Source of the DNA: Rhynchopus sp. YZ270_cl-10
Taxonomy: Eukaryota; Euglenozoa; Diplonemea; Diplonemida; Diplonemidae
Length of the DNA stretch: 64,000 nt
Reading direction: 5' to 3'
Assembly (NCBI GenBank): GCA_964035575.1
Contig: OZ037856.1
Span: 1,582,572 to 1,646,571 of the forward strand
A model generated the notes under the pieces. It worked only from the letters and a program-made list of their open reading frames with translations, searched no databases and was not told the origin of the DNA. Positions 54,419 to 64,000 of the stretch are shown here, one piece after another. Position 1 is the stretch's first letter. Each line of letters opens with the position of its first letter. Position numbers and translations under genes: made by a program.

Positions 54419-57400
54419 ATGAAAAGGCAACGTAGTGAGAGCGGGTCTGCGGATGGGCGTGCTGACAAAAAGCCTAAGACAACAAAAGAAGCAACACAGG
54501 AGGCAGAAGAAGATGATACAGAAGCTTTTCAAAAACAGACTGGAGAGGATGATGAAGAAAAGGAAAAAACAGAAGATGAGCGCAATGAACCTACAACAGT
54601 AGAATGCAGTACAAAACGGAAGAGGGGAGATGATGAACCAAGAAGTGCGCAGGAGCAGAAACCTTTCATTTGTGAAAACTGTGGTGCCAGCTTTGCAGTA
54701 GATAAACAGCTCAAAGCACACAAAAAAGGCTCAAAAAAATGCAAAAAAACGTGTCCAAAGTGCAGAATTACGTTTTCTAATTTCCTTGAGAGGCACAATC
54801 ATCAGAAGGGCTGCACAGGTGGGTTTCAGGAAGCACCTTCTACTCCTTCTCCTCAGGAAGCACCTTCTACTCCTGATGTGCCACCCCCCAAGAAGCAAAA
54901 ACTGGATAAGACTTCAGACGGCCGTTTCAAATGTCCTAATTGCGATGCTACATACAAACGTATTCACAAATTGACGGAGCATCTGAAAAAATGTCAACCT
55001 GCCTGTACTCTTTGTAGGCGCAGTTTTTCATCACCTCTGCAGGCACAGAAGGAAAATCATGCGTGCTTAGGAAAACTTTGCTGTGAGCACTGTGGGGAAG
55101 AATTCACCGAGGTTAAAAACATGAAATCACATGCAGCAACCTGCGAAAAAACATGTCCGTACTGCTATGCACAGTTTGCAGAGGTAAATATTCTACTGAA
55201 ACACATCACACAATACTGCCTGAGGTTCAAAACTCTCAATTGCAAAATGGACTATCTTTCATACATTTTGCTTGGACAGGATGAGAGAGAGTTACAAAAG
55301 GAGAATGTGAGTGCTATAACACCTGCACTGTCTGCTAGTGTTGCAGCAGTTTTGTGTTTGGCAGCCATAGAACTTCCCCAGTACTTTGACTTCAACGATT
55401 ACACACCGCCGTTATTTTCCTGGCTGTTCCATTCAGCTGAAGTATTTCGCATTTCGGCGTTAAGGACTTCTTCAAGGCCATACTATGCCACACAGGATAA
55501 TCTGCTAAGGTTCCAAAAAGTGCTGCTGTGGTCACACATAAATGTTCCCTTGATTAAGGACAACAAACCAAAATCTCACACCTTCAACGACTGTGTGGTC
55601 GACATCATGCAAAAAAAATGGGATCTCAGAAAGCTAAAGTCACTTGAAACAAAAAGGCAGCAGACGTATACCAAACTTGATGAGCTTGAGGAGGTTAAAG
55701 CTAGGATTTTTTTGCTTGAGCATGAGGCCAGTTTTGTTACGCTGAGAAACGTGGACCCAATGTCAAAAATGGTGTTCGACCCAGCTTCTGTGGAGGAAGC
55801 AAAGTCTATATGGAGTGCACGGCAAATAAGAAACCTCAAGGAGCTCATGATCAAAGAGCAGAACCTCATGGGGGAGCTTATAGAGAAACATTCCAAAGCT
55901 GATTTTGACGTTGTACAGTCAGAGGCAAAATACATGTCTGGGACCCTGTTTCACGAAGCAGAGTTTCAGATGGAAAAACAGAGCAGTATTGTTGAGGAAC
56001 AAAGAGCTGATCTAAACAGAAAGCTGCAGAGACAGGGAGTCAAAAAAATATTCACCTACCGGCACCTGGGGGCAGCACTGCGCGAAGAGGTGGATGACAG
56101 CATTAAGAAGCACTCATGCGGAGAGATGGACAAACCCTGCAAGCATTGCGGGGCATTGCTGTTTCGTGGAGAGTCATCAAAAATATGCTGCACTGGTGGA
56201 AAGGTGTCCCTGCCAGATATGCCCAAAATAATCAGCCAAGACCACCTTGAACTTCTTCAGGACAAATTCTACAAAAGGGTTTCAATTCAGCTGAACGCAT
56301 TCTTCGCGATGGTAGAGAACAAAATCCGCCGAGACAGCCGTGTGCCAAAGGGCTTCTCAGCAGTGGCTCTGGAAGGTAGGGGATTAAAAAAATTCAATGG
56401 CTTTTATGACGATGCTCTCACAGAGTCCTGGTTTGTTGATCCAAACGTCAGCAGCACAGACAATAAAAAAAGCATGACTGGAGGGGTCCTCCCTGACAAT
56501 CTTCTTGGTCTTGCTGAGAAGTGTCATCTTCTTCTTGGAGACAATGCATTTGCAGCAAAGTTCAAAGCAATTTCACAGCAGTATAAGGGTCGCGAGGATG
56601 AGCTGAAGAAGATGAGGATTGACTTCCATGAAGTCCTGGCAAGCAAGACAGGGTCAGAATATACAACCGATGAGGCAAAGGGTGCTGTTAAGATGTTCTA
56701 CACCATCGATGAAGCCGCACCTGCAGAGCGCAAATTTACTGTGTACCCAATGTTTACGTGTGCTGAAAATGGGGGTAAGGATCCAAAGTGGAACGCACCA
56801 ATCATCATTGATGACTTTAACCAACTCTATGAACTGCTTTCATATCCATTAGCCCATCTGAATCCCACCGAGAATAATGGGTTCCGCCTGAAGATGCCTC
56901 ACAGGGTGGTGAACCGCGGAGCTGCATCTGACAGTGATGATGATGATGATGATGATGCCCAAAACACGAACAACCCTGAACCAACAGCACCAAACCCTGA
57001 AGCGCTCAACAGCGGTGAAAAGGATGATGCGATGCAGGTAGACCCTGAAGAGTGGAATGGTGGATGGGAACGTTGTGCAGAAGAAGACAGAGCTGTGGAC
57101 TCAATGCATGAGGTTCTTCGCAACGCTACTAACCTAGCTGAAACGACACCATCTTCAACATTCATCTCAGCAAAGCAGTACGCAACATATCTCATGCACC
57201 ACCGTCCGAACAGCAGCAAAGACCCGTTGTCCTACAACCCCCTGCTCATGCATGGAACGCTGACACAGCAGTTCTTCATCGACATGGCGATGCGTGGCAT
57301 GTATCAGCGACTGAAATACCATATTGTTGGAAGGGGAATGGGCTACGCCTCCAAGAAAGACATCACCTCTGGGAAACAGATTCCACCGACAAACGAAATC

Positions 57401-60400
57401 TCTATGCCTTCTTCATTTGAGAGAGGAGTAGCTGCGAGGGCACAATTACTCAACGACACACTTGCAATATACGCAAAGTATGGGAAAGCTGATTTCTTTC
57501 TCACAATGACATGCAACCCGATGTGGGAGGAGATACAATCCAATCTTCTCGAAGGAGAAACGGCCCTCGACCGTCCGGAGCTTGTTCACCGTGTGTTCGA
57601 CTTAAAAGTCAAGGAACTTGTGGACGACATACGCAAAAAGAATGTTCTTGGACAAAATATTGCAATGGTGATGGTGACCGAGTACCAGAAGAGAGGGCTC
57701 CCTCACTGCCACGCAATCCTTTGGAACAACAATAAAACGTCACCTAAGGACCCGTTCAACATCGACCACATCGTGCATGCTGAGCTCCCGGACCCAGAAA
57801 CACATCCTAACCTCTACAAAGCTGTAAGCGAGTACCTCATGCACAATGACTGCCTTAAAAATAGAGGCTCTCCCTGTCTACAGAAGGGAAAGGATGGAAA
57901 GTGCAAATATTGCAAGTCCAACTTCCCCAAGGACTTCAGAGATTTCACCACCTCTGGCAATGATGGCTACGCCTTTGTCATAAGAAGGGATCATGGGATA
58001 CTGTCTTATGTGGATCCAGACGTTGTGAAGAAATGGAAAGAAAAACACCCAGGGGAAACTACTCACCCAAACCAGAGGAACAACAGGTGGGTGGTTCCCT
58101 ACAATGCGTATCTTCTCCTCAAGTACCAGTGCCACATCAACATTGAGGCAGTGCGCGGGATTCTTGCTGCTAAATATTTGTTCAAATACTTATTCAAGGG
58201 GGAGAATGAGGTAGATGGTGTGATAAAGGAAGATACAAAGCATAAAGGAGGGCCATCAGAAGCAAAAACCACAACAACGACCACGACCACTGGGAGCATT
58301 ATGAGGTTTCTGAAGGCACATTGTTTGACTGCGGCTGATGCTTGTGGGTACCTACTCGGAACAAAGATGGTGCGGATTTACCCAGGAGTGCAGAGACTCC
58401 ACATCCACCTCGAAGATGAGCAGAGGGTGTACTTTCCTTTAAAGAATTATGGTGATGACTCAAGGAGAAGGGATGCGGCTGCAAAATCCAAAAGTACACT
58501 CCTTGCCTTTTTCGAAGCAAATGAAAGATGCAAGAAGCATCGTGAAGGCATTCCAGCACATGAAGCCTACAAAGGCTTTGACAAACTACTTTACAATGAT
58601 GTCCCAGAATTCTTTTCTTACCCCAGAGAAAAGAAGGAATGGCAGCTGAGACCGGGATATGGGTGGTGCGAGGAAGAAGGCTGCTATAAACCTGGCCCTC
58701 ACTCAAAAAGAAATGAAGGAGAAGGCCTCTCAATCGGCAGGATGTACTGGGCCCCTGTAAAGGATAAGGAGTTGCACTGTCTCCGTCTACTTCTTCTGTG
58801 CAAGCGTGGATCATGCAGCTTTGAAGAGCTGAGAACCATAGGCTCCGTTGTTCATCCTACATTTTATGCAGCTGCAGCAGAAATGGGGCTTATCCATGAT
58901 GGGGCAATCTTGCGTAACGCCCTGAAAGAGTGCATCAATACAACACTGTCCTCACGTGCCATCCGTTTTACGTTTGCAATGATAATAATAAACTACATGA
59001 CCACTGCAGAAGACGTTGCAAAGGCGTGGGCAGAGTATGAGTTTGAGCTGTGTGCGCCACCTTTGGACAGAGTAAAAAGGCAGGAACGGGAGGAAGCAGT
59101 ACCAAGCAACCACATCTACCCTAAAGAGAAGCGTAAAGCTTTGCTAGACATGCAACGGCTCCTTAAGGAAGCGAACGTTAAGACTTCAATGGAAGATCTT
59201 GGGCTCCCCACTCCTCCTGAAGGTACTACAGGGCAGAGCACAGAGTTTGTCTTAAACACAGAGAGGTATGATGAGGGTGAAATGCTGAAGAAGTTTGAAC
59301 AGATTCAAGGCAACCTCAACGAAGGGCAGCAGAATGTCTTCAACTCTGTGAAGGAATCTGTTGAAGGTAACCAGGGGAAGGTCATATTTTTGCAGGGTGC
59401 AGCAGGAACAGGCAAGACATTCCTGTACCAGGCGTGTTTGTACTGGGCCAGGAGCAGAAGGGCAAGGGCAAAGCAACAACAGCAGCAGCAGCAGCAGCAG
59501 CCACTTCAACAGAATGAGGAGGACCGCTTTTCAATCGCTGTGGCAACATCAGGGATAGCAGCTACACTACTACCAGGAGGCAGAACTGCACACAGCCGAT
59601 TTAAGATCCCAATAGATCTTGAACCAAACTCAAAGCGGATGTGCGGGCTTGATGATGACCATGTCGAACTCCTAAGGCGCACTGACCTCATTGTCTGGGA
59701 TGAGGTGGTAATGGCACAAAAGGCAAGCATAGAGGTAGTAGACAGAACGCTTCAGAGGTTGAGGGGATGTTCACAACCATTTGGAGGAGTGACAGTGCTT
59801 CTTGGAGGAGACTTCAGGCAAATCCTTCCTGTTCCAGGGGCAAACAAAGGGAGCTTTGAAAGCATCTCGATTTCGCTCCACAACTCATACCTCTGGAACC
59901 AACTCACAAAAATGTCCCTGACGCAGGTCATGAGGGTGAAGGACGACGACGCTTTCCGTGAGTACCTCATGAAGGTTGGTGATGGGTCTGTGAATGAGGC
60001 TGGGGATGTGGAGGGTGCTGAGGACACAGAAGCAGTTATGCAGGTGCCACATGCTATCATTTTTGAAAAAAAGAACAAAAAGGTGACTGAGGATACTTTG
60101 ATTGACTTTACATTTCCTGACATCAAGAATGGAATGTATGAGAACTGTGCTTTGCTGTGCCCTACAAACGCACGCCAGGTCTACATGAACGAAAAAATTC
60201 TCAGCAGCTTCCCAGGAGAGACAATTACCCGTATGTCAGAGGATACCTGCAAGGACCCAGGAGCAAATGAATTCTTCACCACTGAAGCACTCAATGCAAT
60301 GAACCATGCACGTCTTCCTCCACACATCCTGAACCTGAAGGTCAACTGTATTGTAATGCTTCTAAAGAACCTCGACCCCGCAGGTGGACTGTGCAATGGA

Positions 60401-61963
60401 ACGCGTCTTGTTGTGAAGGAGGTGAAGAAGAACATCCTTGTCTGCACCCACCTGGCGGAAGAATGCGAGTGGCGGAACAAAAACGGGAAAAAGCCAGAAA
60501 CTGTTGCCATACCTCGCCTGCCCTGCGATGGTGATGCGAAGGATCTCACCATCGACTTTGTACGTCAGCAGTTTCCAGTGCGGCTGTCTTTTGCCATGAC
60601 GATTAATAAGTCTCAGGGACAAACTCTCAGGAGGGTGGGTCTTGATGTGTCACAGTCGCCCTGCTTCTCTCATGGCCATCTGTACGTTGCAATGTCAAGG
60701 GTGTGCAGCAGGAATGACATCAAGATTTGTCTTCCACCTCAAGGTGATACAAATTTGTATAACTGTGTCCACCAGGAGGTCATCTCTGCCATTGAGGAGT
60801 CAGTTGGGGGAATAAAGATGAAGGTCAGTAAGGAAAGGAGGAATCAGCTGAAGCGGGACCTGAGGCTTACAGAGGCTGTATATGCAAAGGCCATGCATGA
60901 ACGTGCAGCAAACCCTTCAGAAAACCCTGCAGTGGTGTGTTCCCCTGATGCTGATGGAAGCCCCATTGATGATAAAGAACACGAAATCAACAACCCGGCA
61001 TGTGGAAGGTCTCTTGTAGTAACTCCCTGGACAAAGGATGAAGAAGAACAACCGATGGATTTCTATCCTTTTACATTTCCAGAGGGGGGATGGTATGTTA
61101 GCATTACATTATGGTTACAGTAATTATTGTACATTTTTAATTAAATAATACACTACAATTTATACAGGGAATATATCCACAACAACGTTCCAGAAGCTTC
61201 TCATCCACAAAAAAATGTAACAACTACAGTTTCTGAAAAAAATAGGTATGTTTTTTTCGTGGTCAACAACTTTAAAACCATTACCAATATTTTACAGGAA
61301 CAATGAGAATAATATTCAACATGTTCTGAGCAGGTTCAACCTCGGACAAATTGACGTTACTGGTGATGGAACGTGTTTCTATCACGCCATACAGCAGCTC
61401 CTCACTGGAAAAAGAAATGATGGTCATGCTCTACGCAGAAGATTTGCAGAGTTCTTGCTCAGGAATGAGATTATGATCCAGGAGCATCCCTTACTTTTTG
61501 ATGATGAAGAGAAAAAAAAAAGGTATGTAGCATTTGTATTTGTGCAAACCCGCAAACCCGCAAACCTAAACTTTTCTACCACACCTGTAAACAAAACAGG
61601 AACTTTGATGACCTTCTTCAACGCGTCACAAATAATGCCGATGACAGTTATGCGCAGGAGGTAGAAGTAGCACTGATGTCTCTCATGCTTAGGTCTCTTA
61701 TCACAGTAGTCACTTCTAGGACCTATGAGACAGAAGGATATTCTTGCTTTCATTTTTTGCCAAAGGGGCAATCTCCTGAAGATGTTCTTATGCAAATACC
61801 ATCAGAAAAGAGACTGCTGATAGTGCAAACTTATCAACCTCCCCACTTCAACATTGGTACAGGAACTCCAGAAAATGTACTGAAAGCACATAAAAAAGCC
61901 CTAATTTACCCCACATTTCCAGACAATCACCTTTCTGACTTTCAACCGGGTGATCTTGACTAA
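54419..61963 (+). CDS. Helitron RepHel protein with zinc fingers and spliced OTU domain (family B)
   Basis: Exons 54419-61092, 61168-61245, 61298-61522 and 61600-61963 join in frame (introns 75, 52 and 77 nt, all GTATGT..ACAG) to give 2446 residues. In order: six C-x2-C..H..C fingers (85-108, 112-132, 172-192, 196-216, 222-242, 246-267); CKHCGALLF..CC (574-591); Rep motif 1 DFFLTMTCNP (about 1025-1034); HUH GLPHCHAILW with H1096 and H1098; tyrosines Y1253 and Y1257; helicase Walker A GAAGTGKT (1660-1667), a polyglutamine run (about 1686-1694), LGGDFRQILPV and INKSQGQTL; and an OTU-like end with D2274, C2277 and a PPHFNIGTG histidine. I start at MKRQRSES because the 29 residues upstream look like untranslated sequence. 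The third intron contains two CAAACCCG octamers. Confidence 0.9.
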
Positions 61964-62650
61964 AAAAATTTTTTCCTTTTTTTCTTTACAGTAAATTACT
62001 GTAAAAGACTTTTATTTTTATTTTTATTTTTTTTTTCTTCCCAGCCGGAGAGAATCAGATTAAATCTCTTGTGATGAAGAAATATTTGTTTGAACATGTT
62101 CATTGGATTGAAAAAAAATATGAGAAAAAAAAAACTGGGTAAGCTTAGCCCATCTAAAAAAAAGGATTTTATTTTTGTTTCTGTTTCACTGTTTTTTTAA
62201 ACTGTTTTTGTGGAGTTCGTTTAGTTTTAAAAAAAATCAATTAGTTTGGAAATTGTAGCAGTTTTTATTTTTACAGAGACTTTTTGACCGGTTTGATCAG
62301 CAGTTTTTGTTGTTTTTTTCTTCCCAGCCGGAGATACTCTCTTGTGATGAAGAAAATATTTTTGTCTTGGATTAAAAAAAATAAGGAAATATAGGGTTTG
62401 CGGGTTTTCGGGTTTGCGGAAGAGGTTAAAACATAGCTTTAAAAAAAGACTACACCTTGAAGAAGGCGCTCACTTTGGCGGGTGAGAGTATTGTCATGCC
62501 ATAAAAATAAAAAGATCAAAAATGAGAAAAGGAAAAAGAAAAAGAAAAAGAAAAAACACACAAAATGACTGAATAGCTCACGCACTTTTACTGTTTCTTT
62601 TTTCCTATCCTCATCACCACCACTTCCCACACAGAAACCTACACATACCT
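61964..62650. other. AT-rich 3' flank of Helitron B
   Basis: Poly-T and poly-A rich, with no gene. The phrase TTCTTCCCAGCCGGAGA, followed by CTCTTGTGATGAAGAA, occurs twice (about 62036 and 62322), a direct repeat of about 290 bp. Octamer-like GGGTTTGCGGGTTTTCGGG lies at about 62394. Confidence 0.7.
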
Positions 62651-62699
62651 GATATTCAATTCATCCATACAAATGAATTTTGTAATCTTGATCAGTGCA

Positions 62700-63450
62700 C
62701 AGATTATGTACCTGGGAAAATTTTTTTGGTCAAAATCCTGGTTTTTGCGGTCTCACACGTGTGTATGACCAAATTTTAGGTGGTCAAAAGTGGAGTCTGA
62801 CCCCCATGTCCCGGTCATAAAAATTTCCTGTGAAGCCATTGACGAAGGAACTTTGCACTTTTGATCACTGCACACTATGTACTGACCAAAAAACCCACAC
62901 AAAACACCAAAAACACCAAAAATCATGAAAAAACTGATCCATGCATTTTAGGTCAAAAATACCCATTTCTCAGCGCAAATTGACCCCACCACAGCACGCA
63001 CAGACTCCGGAGAGCCAAAATCAAAAAATTTTTTTTTCGATTTTTTGTAGGCAAAAATTGCTGGGAAAAATTTTTTGGTCAAAATCCTGGTTTTTGGGGT
63101 CTCATACATGTGTATGACCAAATTTTAGGTCTGACCCCCATGTCCAGGTTATGGAAATGTCATATGAAGCCATTGCTGAAGGAATTTTGCACTTTTGCGC
63201 ATCAACAATTATGTACTGGGCATTTTTCCCACACAAATTTGACCCAGTACTCAAGGTCAATTTGACCTTGGTTCTTCTCTCAGGGTCTTCTGACCAATTT
63301 TTAACATGTCTAAAATGGTATCTGACCCCCATGTCCAGGTCATAAAAACGCCCAATCAGTCCATTAAAGCCACAGATTTGATGTTTTGAGTAGTTGTGGT
63401 TAAATGTGGCCCAATTTTCCCAGCCAAAAAATGACCCCAAAAATCACGAA
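62700..63450 (+). repeat. Degenerate tandem repeats of about 200-350 bp
   Basis: TCTGACCCCCATGTCC recurs at about 62797, 63129 and 63322, and TTTTGGTCAAAATCCTGGTT at about 62725 and 63076. Two to three strongly diverged units are visible. No gene is evident. Confidence 0.8.
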
Positions 63451-63554
63451 AAAAAATATTTTAAAGCCGATACACTTACACACCTAAATTTGGCCCAATA
63501 TGTCCAATGTGGTCCTCCAGGGTTGCAATGGCCTCATTTTATGGGCATACTGGC

Positions 63555-63828
63555 CATATTTCATACTTATGTCACATTTTGAAATTTTCGTCACATACAA
63601 TACACACACCTTAGAACCACAAAATATCGTCAATTCCTTCACAAAAATAGCCGTGAAATGCCGCACCCATTTTAGGTATCTTCAGAAAATGCTAACATCC
63701 AAACCCAGTACATTACGTCGTTTTTGGGCCCCAATCTACCGGAGTGTATTATCAGAAATACTGGGACCACGCGATCCAGCAATCCTGCAGCGTCGCCATT
63801 TTGTACCCCTCAAACCCGTAATAACTAG
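63555..63828 (+). repeat. 274-bp array flank, second copy
   Basis: Matches 20107-20380 throughout and leads into an octamer array. It implies that another repeat of the locus begins beyond the window, or that these two places are the same sequence assembled twice. Confidence 0.9.
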
Positions 63829-64000
63829 AAACCCGCAAACCCGCAAACCCGCAAACCCGCAAACCCGCAAACCCGCAAACCCGCAAACCCGCAAACCCGC
63901 AAACCCGCAAACCCGCAAACCCGCAAACCCGCAAACCCGCAAACCCGCAAACCCGCAAACCCGCAAACCCGCAAACCCGCAAACCCGCAAACCCGCAAAC
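63829..64000 (+). repeat. AAACCCGC octamer array, cut by the window end
   Basis: At least 21 units, beginning after TAATAACTAG as at 49 and 20381. No variant units are seen in this part. Confidence 0.97.

Larger units (their letters stand above)
53322..61963 (+). mobile_element. Helitron, family B (coding span; termini not found)
   Basis: This covers an accessory gene and the RepHel-OTU gene in the same orientation, 532 bp apart. Both have GTATGT..ACAG introns and neither shows a stop inside the spliced frame, so the element looks whole in its coding part. I could not identify the 5' TC or 3' CTRR ends. The region beyond 61963 has a repeated TCTTCCCAGCCGGAGA phrase (about 62037 and 62323), which may belong to its 3' end. 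Confidence 0.65.

Noticed and set aside
1-64000. tRNA, rRNA or retroelement features
   Set aside because: None could be supported by reading: no clover-leaf, rRNA core or reverse-transcriptase motif was recognised.

Overview
The window is nuclear DNA from a unicellular eukaryote that I cannot place to a lineage. It carries spliced genes with short GT..AG introns (45-77 nt, mostly GTATGT..ACAG), a conventional 375-residue actin, an Arf1-type GTPase, Helitron rolling-circle transposons, and an unusually large load of satellite DNA. No prokaryotic, organellar or RNA genes were recognised.

Layout. About 16.5 kb is present twice in the same orientation (about 1425-17965 and 28033-45545). Each copy reads: repeat monomers with hairpins; a Helitron RepHel-OTU gene on the minus strand; a tiny Rep-only gene (minus); a three-exon coiled-coil/zinc-finger gene (minus); a 9-bp minisatellite; a CCCH zinc-finger gene (plus); a gene with two possible winged-helix segments (plus); actin (plus); Arf (plus); and a repeat monomer. 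Arrays of the octamer AAACCCGC (about 0.9-3 kb in the complete arrays) lie at 49-1424, 20381-21309, 25001-28032, 52647-53110 and from 63829 to the window end. Two of them are preceded by inverted TCTGCGGG arrays. After copy 1 comes a 9-bp satellite (17966-19906), a 200-N gap, an octamer array, and 3 kb of gene-free DNA with two small inverted-repeat elements. After copy 2 comes a 631-bp higher-order satellite (about ten units, 45231-51415). A second Helitron family, with six C2HC fingers, an accessory gene and a spliced OTU tail, fills 53322-61963. The last 2 kb are degenerate tandem repeats ending in the same 274-bp flank and octamer array that follow the N gap.

How parts relate. Both Helitron families keep HUH and two-tyrosine nuclease motifs, a Pif1-like helicase and an OTU-protease-like end. 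Next to a Rep-bearing gene of each lies a small protein of matching design (coiled coil, basic patch, one C2H2 finger), which suggests a conserved accessory component. The two actin/Arf blocks differ in informative ways: an 840-bp inverted-repeat element carrying a small spliced gene sits 15 bp before the Arf start codon in copy 2 only, and the actin intron is 14 nt shorter in copy 1. The duplication may be a true tandem duplication with octamer arrays as its edges, or two haplotypes joined in assembly; the sequence alone cannot decide.
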